NCBI GenBank assembly: GCA_021018815.1
Contig: JAITYX010000003.1
Span: 4,326,501 to 4,390,500, forward strand
Direction: 5' to 3'
Length of the DNA stretch: 64,000 nt
Source: Talinum fruticosum
Taxonomy: Eukaryota > Streptophyta > Magnoliopsida > Caryophyllales > Talinaceae
Shown here piece by piece: positions 35,545 through 47,639 of the stretch. The translations under genes and the position numbers were made by a program. The first letter of the stretch is position 1. Each line of letters starts with the position of its first letter. Below the pieces are notes generated by a model. It did no database searches, was not told the DNA's origin, and was given only the letters and a program-made list of their open reading frames with translations.

Positions 35545-36960
35545 TGTTAAACCTCGTTTTTATCGGTTTTTAAGGCATTAATTAACCCAATTCCGTGATG
35601 ATTTCAATGATATTTATTTAGTTTTGGGTTAGATTTTGCTCATTTTTTCTTTATCGTCACCTAAGCTCGTAAATCTCTTTATTATAGGCTTTTGGGCTTA
35701 AATTTGAGAGATTCGAGGTAAATTTGATGAAAAGCGATGAAGAGAAGAGTCCGGGCCTAAGAGGAGGCAAGAAAGAAGCCTAAAACACATCAAGAGAAGT
35801 TATACGACCCTATCAGTGCAAAGCTGCACAGCCGTGCAGATCATCGTGCGAAGGGCCCAAAGTCAAGGAGGCCCCACGGCCCCTCGTGTGCATCTTGCAC
35901 GGCCGTGCGAGAAGTTACTGAAGTTGAAGTCGTGCATGGTACCCCGTGCCAAAGTTGCACGGCCCGTGCAAGAGAGGCAGAAAGTTCGAGCAATCCTGCA
36001 CGGCCGTGCGAGCACTGTTTCTGCGGCTTTATAAGCGATGTTTGTATAGTTTTTTTGGCAGTTCTTTTCTCCATCAAATTTTAGGGTTTCTACGGTAGTT
36101 TCCAGCCGTCAAATCCCTTTAGATTGAAATTTAATATTTTAAATTTTTGAAGATTAATTTGAATTCAAGCATTCGGATTTACGTTCAGTAATTCTTAATT
36201 CTCTCTCTTTATGTTTGCTCTTTGCGATTTCTCTATAGTTTTCATGTTTGTATTCATTGAATCTTGTCAATTGTTTAGTATCATGTTTAGGGACTAATTT
36301 CTCCACTTAGGTTGGGATTGATCCCTATTATGCCTTGATAATCATGAATTGAGTACCAATTGAATTGTTCTATGCTTGTTAGGTTAGAATTCACTTTGCT
36401 CATCACTTTTTCATTGATTGCCTCGAGAGAGGACTCATATGCTTTTATTAGGGTTTTATGAACATCAAAAGATGAAAACTCACCTAGAATGACGTTGTGA
36501 ATGATTAGAACTTCAATATAAAAATAATTAAGGTTTTAATCTGGGGTTGTGAGATGCATTCTTTGTGATTTTTCTCTTTATTAATCCTATGAAAATAGGT
36601 TATTAGATTGTGCAAGATTAGTCTTTGACCTTCGAAAGTAGGCGAAGATAGGCTTAATTGGTGTCTCCCCTTCTAAACTCGCTAGCATAGGCAAATCTCA
36701 AACGGTATTCGATTTTGGTTTCGGACATAGTAGTGTGATTAATCCCAATCTAAGGCTTGTTATTCATTAATCTCTCATAGTTATTTTGTTATTAATTGAA
36801 TCCGAGAACCAAATCACTCGTCGAACCGAGTTTTACCTAGATTAGAGATTTTAGGTGGATTTAGTATTTGAAAGCGAGTTCCTCGTGGACACGACCCGTA
36901 CTTGCCAGCTTCCTAGCTACAACTACACCGTGCACTTGCGGTATAATATTTCTCCTAACA
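35545..36960 (+). mobile_element. Athila-like 3' LTR
   Basis: 1416 bp. Palindromes GCACGGCCGTGC recur at about 35898 and 35999, with variants at about 35830 and 35956. Ends CTCCTAACA followed by the TSD ATAGA. Confidence 0.92.
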
Positions 36961-37830
36961 ATAGACTCGAAATATGCGTATCAACAACTTAGAATTAAAC
37001 GAGAAGATATTCCCAAAACTGCCTTTAGAACTAGGTATGGGCATTATGAATATACGGTGATGCCCTTCGGACTTACCAATGCCTCTGCTGCCTTCATGGA
37101 CCTCATGAACAAAATTTTCGAGCCTTATTTAGATAAATTTGTGGTGGTATTTATTGATGATATTCTCATATACTCTAAGGATAAGGGAGAACATGCCGAG
37201 CATCTAAGGATAGCATTACAAACTTTGAGAGAGCACCAATTGTATGCCAAATTGCAAAAATGTGAATTTTGGTTGGAAGAGGTGGCATTTTTAGGGCACA
37301 TTGTGCCTAAAGAAGGGATTAAGGTCAATCCTCACAAAATAAAGGCAATGAATCGAATGGCCTAGGCCAACCAATGTTATCGAAGTGAGGAGTTTTCTTG
37401 GGTTGGCAGGATATTATAGGAGGTTTGGACAAGATTTTTCAAAAATAGCTTCACCATTGACCAATTTACTAAAGAAAACAACAAAATTTCTATGGTCAGA
37501 TAAATGTGAAGAGGCCTTTCAGGAGTTAAAGGAAAGGTTAACCACAACCCCTATTCTTACCTTACCGATCGAAGGTAAAGAGTATACTGTCTATAGTGAT
37601 GCCTCTAAAAATGGGTTAGGATGCGTGTTAATGCAGGATGACAAAGTCGTAGCTTATGCATCCCGACAACTCAAACCATATGAAAAGAATTATCCCACCC
37701 ATGATTTGGAATTGGTCGCTGTTGTATTTGCTCTAAAAATTTGGAGGCATTACCTATATGGAGCGACCTGCAAGATTTATACTGACCATCGTAGTTTGAA
37801 ATACATTTTTACCCAAAAAAATAACTAATT
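36961..37830 (+). pseudogene. Tekay RT C-terminal half and RNase H
   Basis: Directly resumes the RT after the insertion with [20 protein letters not shown]. The palm motif [11 protein letters not shown] contains the catalytic Asp pair (about 37150-37161), preceded by [21 protein letters not shown] frame change at about 37365 leads to [20 protein letters not shown] and the RNase H domain with [15 protein letters not shown] (about 37590-37635), [16 protein letters not shown] and [11 protein letters not shown] to about 37810. Long uninterrupted stretches compared with the 5' half. Confidence 0.92.
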
Positions 37831-37834
37831 TAAG

Positions 37835-39466
37835 GCAATGGCGCTGGTTAGAGTTACTTAAGGATTTTGATTTACAAATACAATATCACCCAGGGAAAGC
37901 GAATGTTGTGGTTGATGCATTAAGTAGAAAGACATAGCATAGTTTGAACGCAATGACAATAGCCCAACCCACTCGTATTATAGGACCTTCGGAATATGGG
38001 TCTTGAGTTAGTCTCGAGATGGACACATAGATGGATTTCTGCGGCTATAGAGGTACAACCTACTATAATGAAAGAAATCTAAGTAGGCCAAAATGAGGAT
38101 GTTGAGTTGGAAAGGATTAAACAAAATATTAAAAAGGGAAAATCCCTGGTTTTGAAATACATGAAGATGGAACCTTAAGGTTTCGAACCGGTTATGTGTA
38201 CCGAATAAAGAAGAATAAAAAGAAAGATTCTTGAGGAAGCTCACAATACACAATATTCAGTACTCCTGTGAGGAACAAAAGTGTATAAGGACTTGAAGCA
38301 ATATTTTTGGTGGAATAATATGAAAAGGGATAGCGCATAATATGTGGATAAGTGATTAACTTGCCAAATGGTTAAGGCCGAGCATCAACGTCCCGTGGGC
38401 GAGTTGAGACCTTTAGAGATACCTACTTGGAAATGGGACTCGATTTCAATGGACTTTATCATGGGATTACCCCTTACGCTTCGAAGAAAAATGGTATTTG
38501 GGTTATTGTTGACCGACTTACTAAATCTGCGCATTTTGTACCAATACATGACACATGGATGGCCCACTTATATGTCAAGGAAATTGTGAGGTTACATGGA
38601 ATACGTAAGGATATCATATTAAATAGGGACAAGAGATTCCAAGCACGTTTTTGGCAAGCTTTACAATGAGCTATTGGAACTAAACTAAGTTTCAGTAGTT
38701 CGTACAACCCAGAGACAGATGGACAGACCGAAAGGATGAATCAAATCTTGGAAGATATGTTGAGAGCATGTGGTCCCGATTTTCAGTGGAAGATGATTTA
38801 CCGTTGGTGGAATTCTCCTATAATAACAGCTTATGAGGCCACTATTAAAATGGCTCCATTTGAAGCGTTATATGGAAGGAAATGCGTAACCCCATTATGT
38901 TGGAGTGAGTTGGATGAAGCACCGATTTTAGGTCCTAAATTGATCCAAGAAACAACCGAAAAGGTTAGGAAGATTCAGGAACACATCAAGGTAGCCCTAA
39001 GCCGACAAAAGTGTTATGCAGACAAAAGAAGGAGACCATTGGAATTTGAGGTTGGAGATAAAGTATTTTTGAAAGTGTCCCCAGTGAAAGGGGTCGACAG
39101 TTCAACGTTAAGGGAAAATTAAGTCCTTGATATATTGAACCGTATGAAATCATAGAGAAGTTAAATCCAATGGCTTATAAGCTCACTTTCCCGTCGGAAC
39201 TCGAGCATGTGCACGATGTCTTTCATATTTCACAGCTTAGAAAGTATGTGCCCGACTCAAGCCATAATATCGTGATAGAACCTCTTGAAATTGCCAAAAA
39301 TTTAATATATGAGGAGCAACCAATGCAAATATTGGATTATAGGGTCAAGAAACTTCGTAATAAAAGCATTCCTCAGGTGAAAGTATTGTGGACTAACCAT
39401 ACATCCTCGGAAGCCACATGGGAAACCGAGGAAGATATAAGAAACAAATATCCTTATTTATTTTGA
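37835..39466 (+). pseudogene. Tekay integrase with C-terminal chromodomain
   Basis: A degraded zinc-binding region (38220-38370, EEAHNTQYSVLL, then [13 protein letters not shown]) leads to the catalytic core with [15 protein letters not shown] (38428-38472), [17 protein letters not shown] (about 38495-38550), TDGQTERMNQILEDMLRACG (about 38715-38775) and ALYGRKCVTPLCWSE (about 38865-38910). The last segment, 39170-39466, holds the HDVFHISQLRKYVPD motif and the chromodomain (QILDYRVKKLRNKSIPQVKV, then SSEATWETEEDIRNKYPYLF). The chromodomain places the element in the chromoviruses, and the sequence resembles Tekay. Frames change at least four times. Confidence 0.92.
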
Positions 39467-39520
39467 GGTAAGTCTGCAATCCTCATCGTCGAATGCTCAA
39501 GTTTCAAGGACGAAATTTAT

Positions 39521-39534
39521 TTTAAGGGGGAAGA
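39521..39534 (+). promoter_or_regulatory. Tekay polypurine tract
   Basis: TTTAAGGGGGAAGA immediately before the 3' LTR. Confidence 0.85.
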
Positions 39535-39535
39535 C

Positions 39536-41233
39536 CGTAACAACCCAACCCTAAACCACATTGTTTATTTTATTAATTATAAGATTTATATAATTGAGCA
39601 CGTGCACTTCAATTCGATATTTTATATTTAAATTATTTTTACATATGTGTTATGCAGCTAAGGCGACGAAGTGACCCCGATAAAAATTTCATAATAATGA
39701 TTATAATTTACGTATATGTTTGAAAGAGAAAATTTAAAATTTTTGCATGAGATGGTATGTGATTATAAGGTCTTTAATATTATATTTCAAGCAAACCGTT
39801 ACGCTTATAATTTGTAAACATCATTATCAAATAAAATTAAAAGTAACAATAAAAGAAAACAAAATAAATAAATAAATAAATAAAAATCAAATAAAAATAC
39901 ACAAATCGGATTTTTGGAGGATAAATCCAGAAACGGATTTATCTAGAATTTTTACAAAAAAAAAAATTAGAGATAAAAATAGTCGAGCACAGTTCGGTTT
40001 CCATTTCCCTCACCTCGGCTCCCCGCCTGCGTTGCTCGTCCCCTGCTTCACCCCCGTCACTACCATTGCCTCCTCCGGCTAACAGCACGACCGACACCGG
40101 CTGGAAGACCGGCGTCGGCCACCGATCGGCTCCCTCTGTCTCGCTCCTTCTCTCTCTCGCGCTCGCCCTTTCTCTCCCTCCCGATGGGCGCTGCTCGACT
40201 CCCCGCCGCGGCCCACCCGGCGGCCAGCCACCGGTCGCAGCCGCCGCCGAAGCCCTCCCGGTGCTCGCCGTGCCGCCGGAGCCCAGGGGTACCCTTCACC
40301 ACTCTACCTCCTTCTTGGATTCCATCCCCGAGTTTTGAAGGTAAAACCCCAAACCCTATATTGCACACTTTGTTATTTGCTTAGTGATTGTAGTTGTAAA
40401 TTGAATCATATGACTTGGAAATATGTTGTGGAGTGAATTTAAAGATTGATTTGGGAGAATTCGAATTGATATGAGTGATTGAGGTTTGGTACTTTGGTGG
40501 ATTGATTGTGTATAAATGTGAATGAATGTGATTCCTTTTGGGAATTTATTTTGGCAAATTATAATTTAGTGAATGAGATTAGGGATGTTTTGTTATATAA
40601 TTGAGTAATTTGATGGATTCTCGTTATATTGGAAACGGTTATGTTGAACAAATGAAGGCGAATGAATATGATTTCTCTTGTAAAATTGTGATTTAGTGAA
40701 TTGAATTGGGAGTATATTGGTGTGAATGTTGAGCAATTTAATGGGTTAGTTACATTTTGTAATTAGCCAGAATCGAACATAAAGGAAGAAAAATGTGTAG
40801 GGAGATTGAAGTTGGATAATAGATTGTGTTGGAGGCATGTGAAAAATTTGAACATTTGGCATACCTAATTGCGTTGTGAATGGGATTTGGTTGAAAAGAA
40901 TGCTCATGACCTTAAGTTTGTATATACATGGATTTGAGCAATTAAGTAGATGGTGAAATCTACCTACGGGTACGACATTTGGTGGGTTAGTGTAATTATT
41001 TAATCATGGAGCTTGAATATATCGAAATGAGGGTGGAGCTAACTATAAGGTTTGAAAATAGCACTAAAATGGGTAAACTAATCTGATTAATTGTAATTAA
41101 TAATAACAATAGTAATAATAATAATAATAATAACAATAATGATGGTGATAATAACACTAACTACTAAGAACATATTTTACGCTTGTTAAACGTGTTATAA
41201 TAACTACGAAATGTTTAAGTACTTGTATTTATG

Positions 41234-41306
<73 letters not shown>

Positions 41307-42523
41307 TCATCATTTGATTCGAATTGATAACGCATTACATCGCGTAAATATCATTGCTTGGTCTAATCAACTACTTTAACGAGCATGTGTTATAATTAAG
41401 ATTTAAACGAAATTAATGTAGTAAACTATGTAAGAAAAACGTGGTTTAACGAATTACGTAATAAATATAGAAAATGAAATAAAGCGTTAACGCCTAAAAA
41501 AATTCAATTATTGAAACTCACGAGAAACATTATTAGCAACATAAATCTATTGAAATAGAATTGACGCCACTTCGTTGCTTGAATAGTTGGTAACTCAAAT
41601 TTCTATACAAGGGGATAAACAAAAGTTTCAATTCGTGTACATTCATTGCTCGTACCTTTCGAAAATTCAAATATTTTAGCAAATCTCAACATTTCTTACA
41701 TTAATAACTAATAAGGAATCATTTGCAAGCCAAGTTTTGCCACTTAATTAAGTGGTCCAAGCTCAATTATCAATTATCGGGGCTTATGCCCTTCAATTCC
41801 ACCCGTGCGGCTTCAACTAGGGTTCTCGGTCAGCTCGGGAGGTGTGCACCTTATTCAAAGGTTGTATCAATTATCAAGGGGTTCCACTTTCAGATAATAA
41901 CCGGCAATAAAGTTTTAGTCATGTTCTCTCCCCCGATTTCAAACTAAAAAGAATTGAAATACGTGCGCTCAATCAAGATGTTTTTAAAATTATTTGATCG
42001 TGCGGGGATGTTCATATTGAGTTTCGACTCATTTTTTTGAATTATTTTATTGTTTTTGTTTTTAGAAAAAGCATCCGTGAACAGTCCTTTGCCTCGAAGT
42101 CCGAGGGAAGCAAGACCTAGCTGGATACTTCGTTTTCATTGCTCTATGATGGGTTAGATGCTCACAGTGATTCTCCTCGATAAATTTTGGGTTTGACTTT
42201 GAAATGTAATTAAATATTGCGTATTTCTTATCGTAGACTCGTTGTATTGGCTTGTTTAATATACAAAGATGTAGCAGGACTCAGCTTTGGGATTGGTTTA
42301 TTTACGTTGCGAGGCTTGACTCCTGCAACATAACATTTAACGCTTTCAAAGACTTACTCAAGTATAACCGATAAATACAGAGTTGTTATGATATTTTATT
42401 TTATTTAGCCTCGATCCTATTATTAGGGTGGCGATGACGCCTTCGATCGTTAACTTCCGATGCGACCATGCCTAATATTCTCGAATTAGAGAATTATTAA
42501 GTAATGCTGATTGGGGCGTTACA
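39536..42523 (+). mobile_element. Tekay 3' LTR
   Basis: 2988 bp, CGTAACAACCC to GGGCGTTACA, uninterrupted. It shows the pre-insertion sequence GGATAAATCCAGAAACGG (about 39919-39936), which dates the Copia insertion in the other LTR after Tekay integration. Includes the GC-rich block at 40020-40300 and a long (TA)n. Confidence 0.92.
41237..41304. repeat. (TA)n microsatellite in Tekay 3' LTR
   Basis: About 68 bases of TA, against about 22 at the matching place in the 5' LTR (25627-25648). Confidence 0.95.
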
Positions 42524-42528
42524 AACCA

Positions 42529-44477
42529 ATAGGAACCTTTTTCGAGGAGGTCAAATCATTATCCTAGTGGGTCAACTTATCACCGAGGTGTGATTACTCT
42601 CCACTCATAGCTCACTTTCTTGATATTTGATCAAGAGGCACTAATTATTCAAGTTCCGCTATGTATCCCATAGGTGACGAAATTTTTAGATTATGAGTTA
42701 CCATGTTTGTCTTCCCTAGAATTACCTTGTCAATATAAAACCTTGGCAGTTTAGGTTGTACCCCTCTTTATTTTGATGCTTGAATGGGTGTTGTTGATTT
42801 TATTATTTAATCCTTTTGTGAGCCTTTAGCTCAAGCAATTAGCTCGGGTTCGATCCGATAAATAATCCTTGCATGGGCGCAAAAATAAAATATAATAATA
42901 AACCTTATTGAGTCGATTTATTTTGTACATTTTAGCCAAAGACAAATCTTTCCTTTCCCTTTTAGGTTGGTCCATATTTGTATTTTCCGAGTCGAATTTT
43001 GTTGAAGGTCGAGTTCATTCCTTCCTTTTCCCAATCTCGGTCAAAGAATAAAAGTGGGAAAATATGGTGGGCCCTAGGTCCGACACTGGCCCACCATGGA
43101 TTCGTCGAGTCGGCTTTTTCCACTGGACCCATTTCTTTTTCTGGTAAGTTGTAGGTCCAAGCTTAGTTTCTTCATTTGCCTCACATTAATTACATTTTCA
43201 CCATTTTTTGCGGTTTAGCCAAATAAAACGCATTTGTAGTAAGGTGAGTCCATCTTTGAATTTAGTCAAATAAAAATAATCTCAATTAAGGTGAGTTCAT
43301 CTTTGAATTTAGCCAAATAAAAATAATCTCAATTAAGGTAAGTCGATATTTGCATTTACGCAAATAAAAATCATCTCGATTAAGGTGAAACCATTTTTTT
43401 ACATTTCACCAAATAAAAATCATCCGAATTAGAGTAAGTCCATCTTTGCATTTAGCCAAATAAAAATGATCTCAATTAAGGTGAGTCCATATTTGCATTT
43501 AGCTAAATAAAAATGATCTCAGTTAAGGTGAATCCATTTTATTGCATTTCGTCAAATAAAAATCATCTCAATTAATGTGAGTCCATTTTTACATTTAGCG
43601 AAATAAAAATCATATCAATTAAGGCAAGTCCATTTTTTACATTTTAGCCAAATAAAAATCATTTTGTGTAAGTCCATGTTACATTCATTTCAATTTACGT
43701 CGGTCCATTTTTACATAAAATAAAATAATGCATTTATCTTTAAGGATCATGTTTTGGAATTTCGGTCAGTCCACAATTTCTATGCATCTAAAAAATAAAG
43801 AGCATTATCATTTTCCTTTCTTAAGAATCAGTCTTTCCTTAGGTATAACACTTAAGTCCCTTCTCCCCTAAAATTTTCCATGAGCCAGTCCTAAGCACCT
43901 ACTCTAATGGGACACAGGATAAGGAAGCCTACCGAAATCGAGAATCCCGGAACAAAATGGCTAGGAAATAAAAAGTCTATTTTAATGCGGACATGTTTAA
44001 CACTCGCTACGTCCCATATCAACACATACCACACCCGTAGTTTAACACCTTTACTAGCAACGCTAGAACGTCCCTCTGCGGACGAGTACTAAAGCGTAAC
44101 CCTCCTCCAAAAATGGCATATGAACCACGACAAACCTCCATCATGACCTTGTTCAAAGAGTATGCTGAAAAAATAAAAAGATTGAGTCAATATCTCGAAA
44201 CCCTTGATCTTATACTCCACTAACAGAGCAAGAAAAGACAGAAAGAAAGAAGACCCTCAACCTCAACCTCAGCCACAACCTCAACTCGGAACCTCAGCCC
44301 AAGCCTAAGCCTCGATTCACGAATAAATCAAATAGAGAAGCTATTGCATGAATCTTCCACATTCAATGATTACTATTTAGCCCAGGAATTCACTTTAATC
44401 CCTAAAGACAAATTGCCCTAAAAATTCACCATGCCCGAAATCAAGTTCCATGGGATTAAAAATCCTCACCATCATGT
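42529..44477 (+). mobile_element. Tat/Ogre-like element resumed: leader and gag start
   Basis: The left part (12722) continues here once the Tekay element and its TSD are removed. Leader DNA with tandem repeats is followed by a decayed gag: a Gln/Pro-rich stretch (QPQPQPQ, about 44265) and FTLIPKDKLP then FTMPEIKFHGIKNPHHHV (about 44390-44477), typical of Tat-type gag. The gag is cut at 44477 by the second Copia element. Confidence 0.65.
43210..43690. repeat. about nine tandem repeats of 47-49 bp in Tat leader
   Basis: The unit contains AAGGTGAGTCCAT, TTTGCATTTAGCCAAATAAA and AATCATCTCAATT, in the same order each time, with substitutions and small indels. The last copies near 43650-43730 are shorter and more diverged. 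Not a CRISPR array: no distinct spacers. Confidence 0.85.
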
Positions 44478-47351
44478 TGAAGGTTTTGTCTTGGAGAGGC
44501 TAAGTGACCCTAGAGGGGAGGGGTGAATAGGGTGATGGATGATTTTTGAGAAATTACAAACTGTTTTACACAAAATAGACTTAGAAAATAATTCCGAGTC
44601 TAAAATGAACTCGAAACAAGTCAAACACGAAATACGTGGAAACCCTCCTAGGGCATAAAACTATGGACAGTGTTAATTTAAGTGCCAACTCAAATGCACT
44701 ATTTTGAATCCAGAAAATACAAGGACTGACTCCTTACAGAATTTCTCCAATATACAATTAAATTAAAAGTTTTCCTAAACTTAGAAATTCCCTTATCCGA
44801 TCTAGTACTTCCTAATCGAGATACCCTTTATAGTTAGGGACAACTGAGTTGAGTTAACCCTTACAGCTTAGTCAAGGGACATAGAAGAAAGTAGAAAGAG
44901 TAAAAGTGATTACAAGACTTTGTCTTTACAACTTAGAAAGTAAGAATTACAGAATTGGAGTTGTAAGCTGAAAATTGAGTAAGTATGCACTCGAGTGAGT
45001 GTTAAGAAATGTGTTAAGCAATCTTCAAGTCTTGTAGAATGGCTTCTATTTATACACAGTAGGACATATTAGCCATTGAGACATGTTCTGGATCGGTGAG
45101 CTTCAATAGCCATTGTAAGGGATAGTCTAAGTCACTTAGAAAAGGATCCGTTGTAATATGAATGATGTGTGGTGGTCCTTGGCTCGAAAGTTGGTCTATC
45201 CCACTGGTTGAGAGTGAATTCTGGGGTGGAAACAACCTTGGACTCAAAGTTGAAGTTTACTAGATTTGGAAACAAATAACCCCGACGCGGTATCTTAGCC
45301 ATGTTCGAAATGACTGATTTCGTCTACCGGTATTTAACGGCTAGAAATCGGTTGCTTTTGCTTTTCAAAATAAGATTAAAATTCTTTCATCAACCTACAA
45401 AAGCAAATCAATGTGGTACTCAAACTATAAAAATACTTTGGTCTAAGATTAAGAAAAGATAATAATTAATTTAAAGTAATTTAGCACTTGATTATCTTAA
45501 GCCTAAAAGAATGAAATTTTCTAAGTCTAATATTCATTAGGTTCAAATTCCATCTTGACTCAGTCCTTTAATTGATCAAGTTAATAAGAATAAAGAATCA
45601 AAATACATAAACTTGATCAAGTAAACAATTTCATTAAATATGTTGACTTACAAAACAGAATTAACGTTGTAATTCATTTTCAATTTGAACATTAAGTCGG
45701 TACTCAGAATATAAGGTGTTTGTGAAATTATTTACTCATGCCATTGTTCTATGAAGACTCAGGTATAACTCTCTATCTCTTTTTGGTTCCGATTCTAAGT
45801 CATTCCGAGCTTTATAGAAACTTATATATAAGTTTTCATCCTGTTCGACCCACTTAGAAACCATTCATCAAGCATAACATTTCTTAACTATGTTTCGACC
45901 CACTCGGACACAACTCAGAACAATTATATGAGTAAATAATTTCTCCAACAATTTTATTCTGAGCATGACTTTGTGTTTCAAGTAAAAATGAATTACTGCG
46001 TTAATTCTAATTTCTAAGTCAATTTATTTATTGAGAATTATTTACTTGATCAAGTTTATGTATTCTGATATCTTATTCTTTCTAACTTGATCATTTTAAG
46101 GATTGACTCAAGATGGAATCTAAACTTAATGAATATTAGACTAAGAAAATTCCATTCTTTTAGAGCTGAGTATAATTAAGTGCTTAATTACTTTGATTTA
46201 ATTATTATCTTTGCCTAATCTTGGACCAAAGTATTTTTATACTTTGAGTACCACTGTGATTTGCTTTTGTATGTTGATTAAGGAAGCCTAATCTACTTTT
46301 GAAATATAAAAGCAAACGGTTTCTAACCATTAAACACCAGCAGACAAAAATTACCCATTTCTGGACATGGCTCGTGCATCATGTCGTGGTTATTTGTTTC
46401 CAAACCGAAACCGCAACTTTGAGTCTAATGGTTGTTTCCACCCCAAATTTCAATCACCACCAGAGGGATGGACCACCTTTTGAGCCAAGGATCACTACTC
46501 AACGTTCACATCTCAACGGATCTTTTTCGAGTGACTCGGACTAGCTTTTACAACTGCTAATGAAGCTCACCAGTCCAGAACGAGTCTTAACGGTCATTTT
46601 GCCTTAGTGCTTATAAATAGAAGCCACTCCACAAGACATGAAAATTGCTGCACACATTGCTTAACACTTATTAGTGTATTCTTACTCAATCTTCAACTTA
46701 CAACTCCTAATATGTAATCTCTTATTTTCTTGAGTTGTAAAGGAAGTCTTGTAATCATTCATACTTTTTCTACTTTCTTCCTAAGTCCCTAGACTGAGCT
46801 GTAAGGGCTAACTTAGCTCGGTTGTCCCTGGCTATAAGGGTTATCTCGATCGAGAAGTACTAGATCGAATAAGGTAACTTCGAGTCTAGGAAACTTGTGA
46901 AGGAATTATCTAAGGGAGCAATTTTGGTTAGAGTCTGTCCTTTGTAATATTGGATTCAATTAGTGGATTTGACTTGGTGTTTGGATTAGCATTGTCCGTG
47001 GGTTTTTGCCCCAGGAGGGTTTCCAAGTATTTCCGAGTGTTTAACTTTCCGAGTCAAATCTAGACCGAGAATCGGCTTTTGTTTCTAATATGTGCAAAAT
47101 TGTTTGATATTTCTTAAAAATCTTCCATCACCCATTTTAGCTCCCTCTAGGGTTACTTAACCTCTCTAAGAGGAAACCTTCATTTTAAGTTCTTTATGAG
47201 TGAGTCGAAACCCGGTTAAGAGTGATATGCTTGATAGATGGTTTTTGAGCGGGTCGGAAAATAATGAAAACTTAAATGTGAGTTTCTTAAAAGATTAGAA
47301 TGACTTAGAATCAAAACTATAGAGAGATAGAGAGTTATACATGAGTCTTTA
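44478..47351 (-). mobile_element. Copia copy 2 3' LTR, interrupted by an inverted solo LTR
   Basis: Starts TGAAGGTTTTGTC and ends GAGTCTTTA in plus coordinates. The LTR proper is 44478-45751 plus 47188-47351 (about 1.44 kb). The TATA box, CTGTGTATAAATAG on the minus strand, is near 45046-45058. A polypurine tract (AAAGAGGGGAGAT, minus) follows at 47352-47364. Confidence 0.85.
45752..47182 (+). mobile_element. solo Copia LTR in opposite orientation
   Basis: 1431 bp, TGAAGACTCAGG to AACCTTCA, which is the reverse complement arrangement of the surrounding LTR. Flanks TTCTA (45747-45751) and TTTTA (47183-47187) are a 5-bp TSD with one mismatch. TATA box TATAAATAG at 46612-46620 on the plus strand. 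No internal element sequence remains, so it arose by LTR-LTR recombination. Confidence 0.88.
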
Positions 47352-47639
47352 ATCTCCCCTCTTTGATGAAAGACATTCCATCCTTAAGATAGAAATTAAT
47401 CAATTCGAGAGTTAAGTTTTCATTGTATGTTGATCGGAGCAAGAAAAATAATAAAGAGTATTGAACATCTCAGCTTAGATCATATACAACTCAGAACATG
47501 CTTTTGGAGTAAACAGAGCATGTGCGTCACGTGAATGGTGCAAATATATATCGAGTAAATAAAAAGTCTGCTCGAAATAGATATGCTCAAAAATAGGCAA
47601 TTTTCATTAAACAATAGAAGTAATGACATAGAAACTTAA

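Larger units (their letters stand above)
29800..36960 (+). mobile_element. Athila-like gag-protease retrotransposon, non-autonomous
   Basis: 7161 bp inserted in the Tekay RT. LTRs are 29800-31212 (1413 bp) and 35545-36960 (1416 bp), both TGTTAAACCTC..CTCCTAACA. The TSD ATAGA is perfect (29795-29799, 36961-36965). Primer site of Athila type. Coding capacity stops after gag and protease: no RT, RNase H or integrase motif is found in 33580-35544, so mobilisation would need an autonomous partner. Confidence 0.92.
12723..42523 (+). mobile_element. Tekay-lineage chromovirus (Ty3/gypsy), carrying two nested insertions
   Basis: The two LTRs, tRNA-iMet primer site, extra ORF, gag, protease, RT, RNase H, integrase with C-terminal chromodomain and polypurine tract are all in the expected order. 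TSDs are AACCC (12718-12722) and AACCA (42524-42528), one mismatch. Without its inserts (13117-24346 and 29800-36965) it would be about 11.4 kb with 2.9-3.0 kb LTRs, normal for Tekay/Del. Many stops and frameshifts in the coding part show it is inactive. Confidence 0.9.

Noticed and set aside
29800..36960. Endogenous pararetrovirus
   Set aside because: LTRs, TSD and primer site are present and there are no movement or coat protein motifs.
12723..42523. Single 30-kb giant retrotransposon
   Set aside because: LTR interruption, TSDs and primer sites show an 11.4-kb Tekay with two insertions.
43210..43690. Possible CRISPR-like array
   Set aside because: Units are contiguous 47-49 bp repeats with no unique spacers, in plant DNA.
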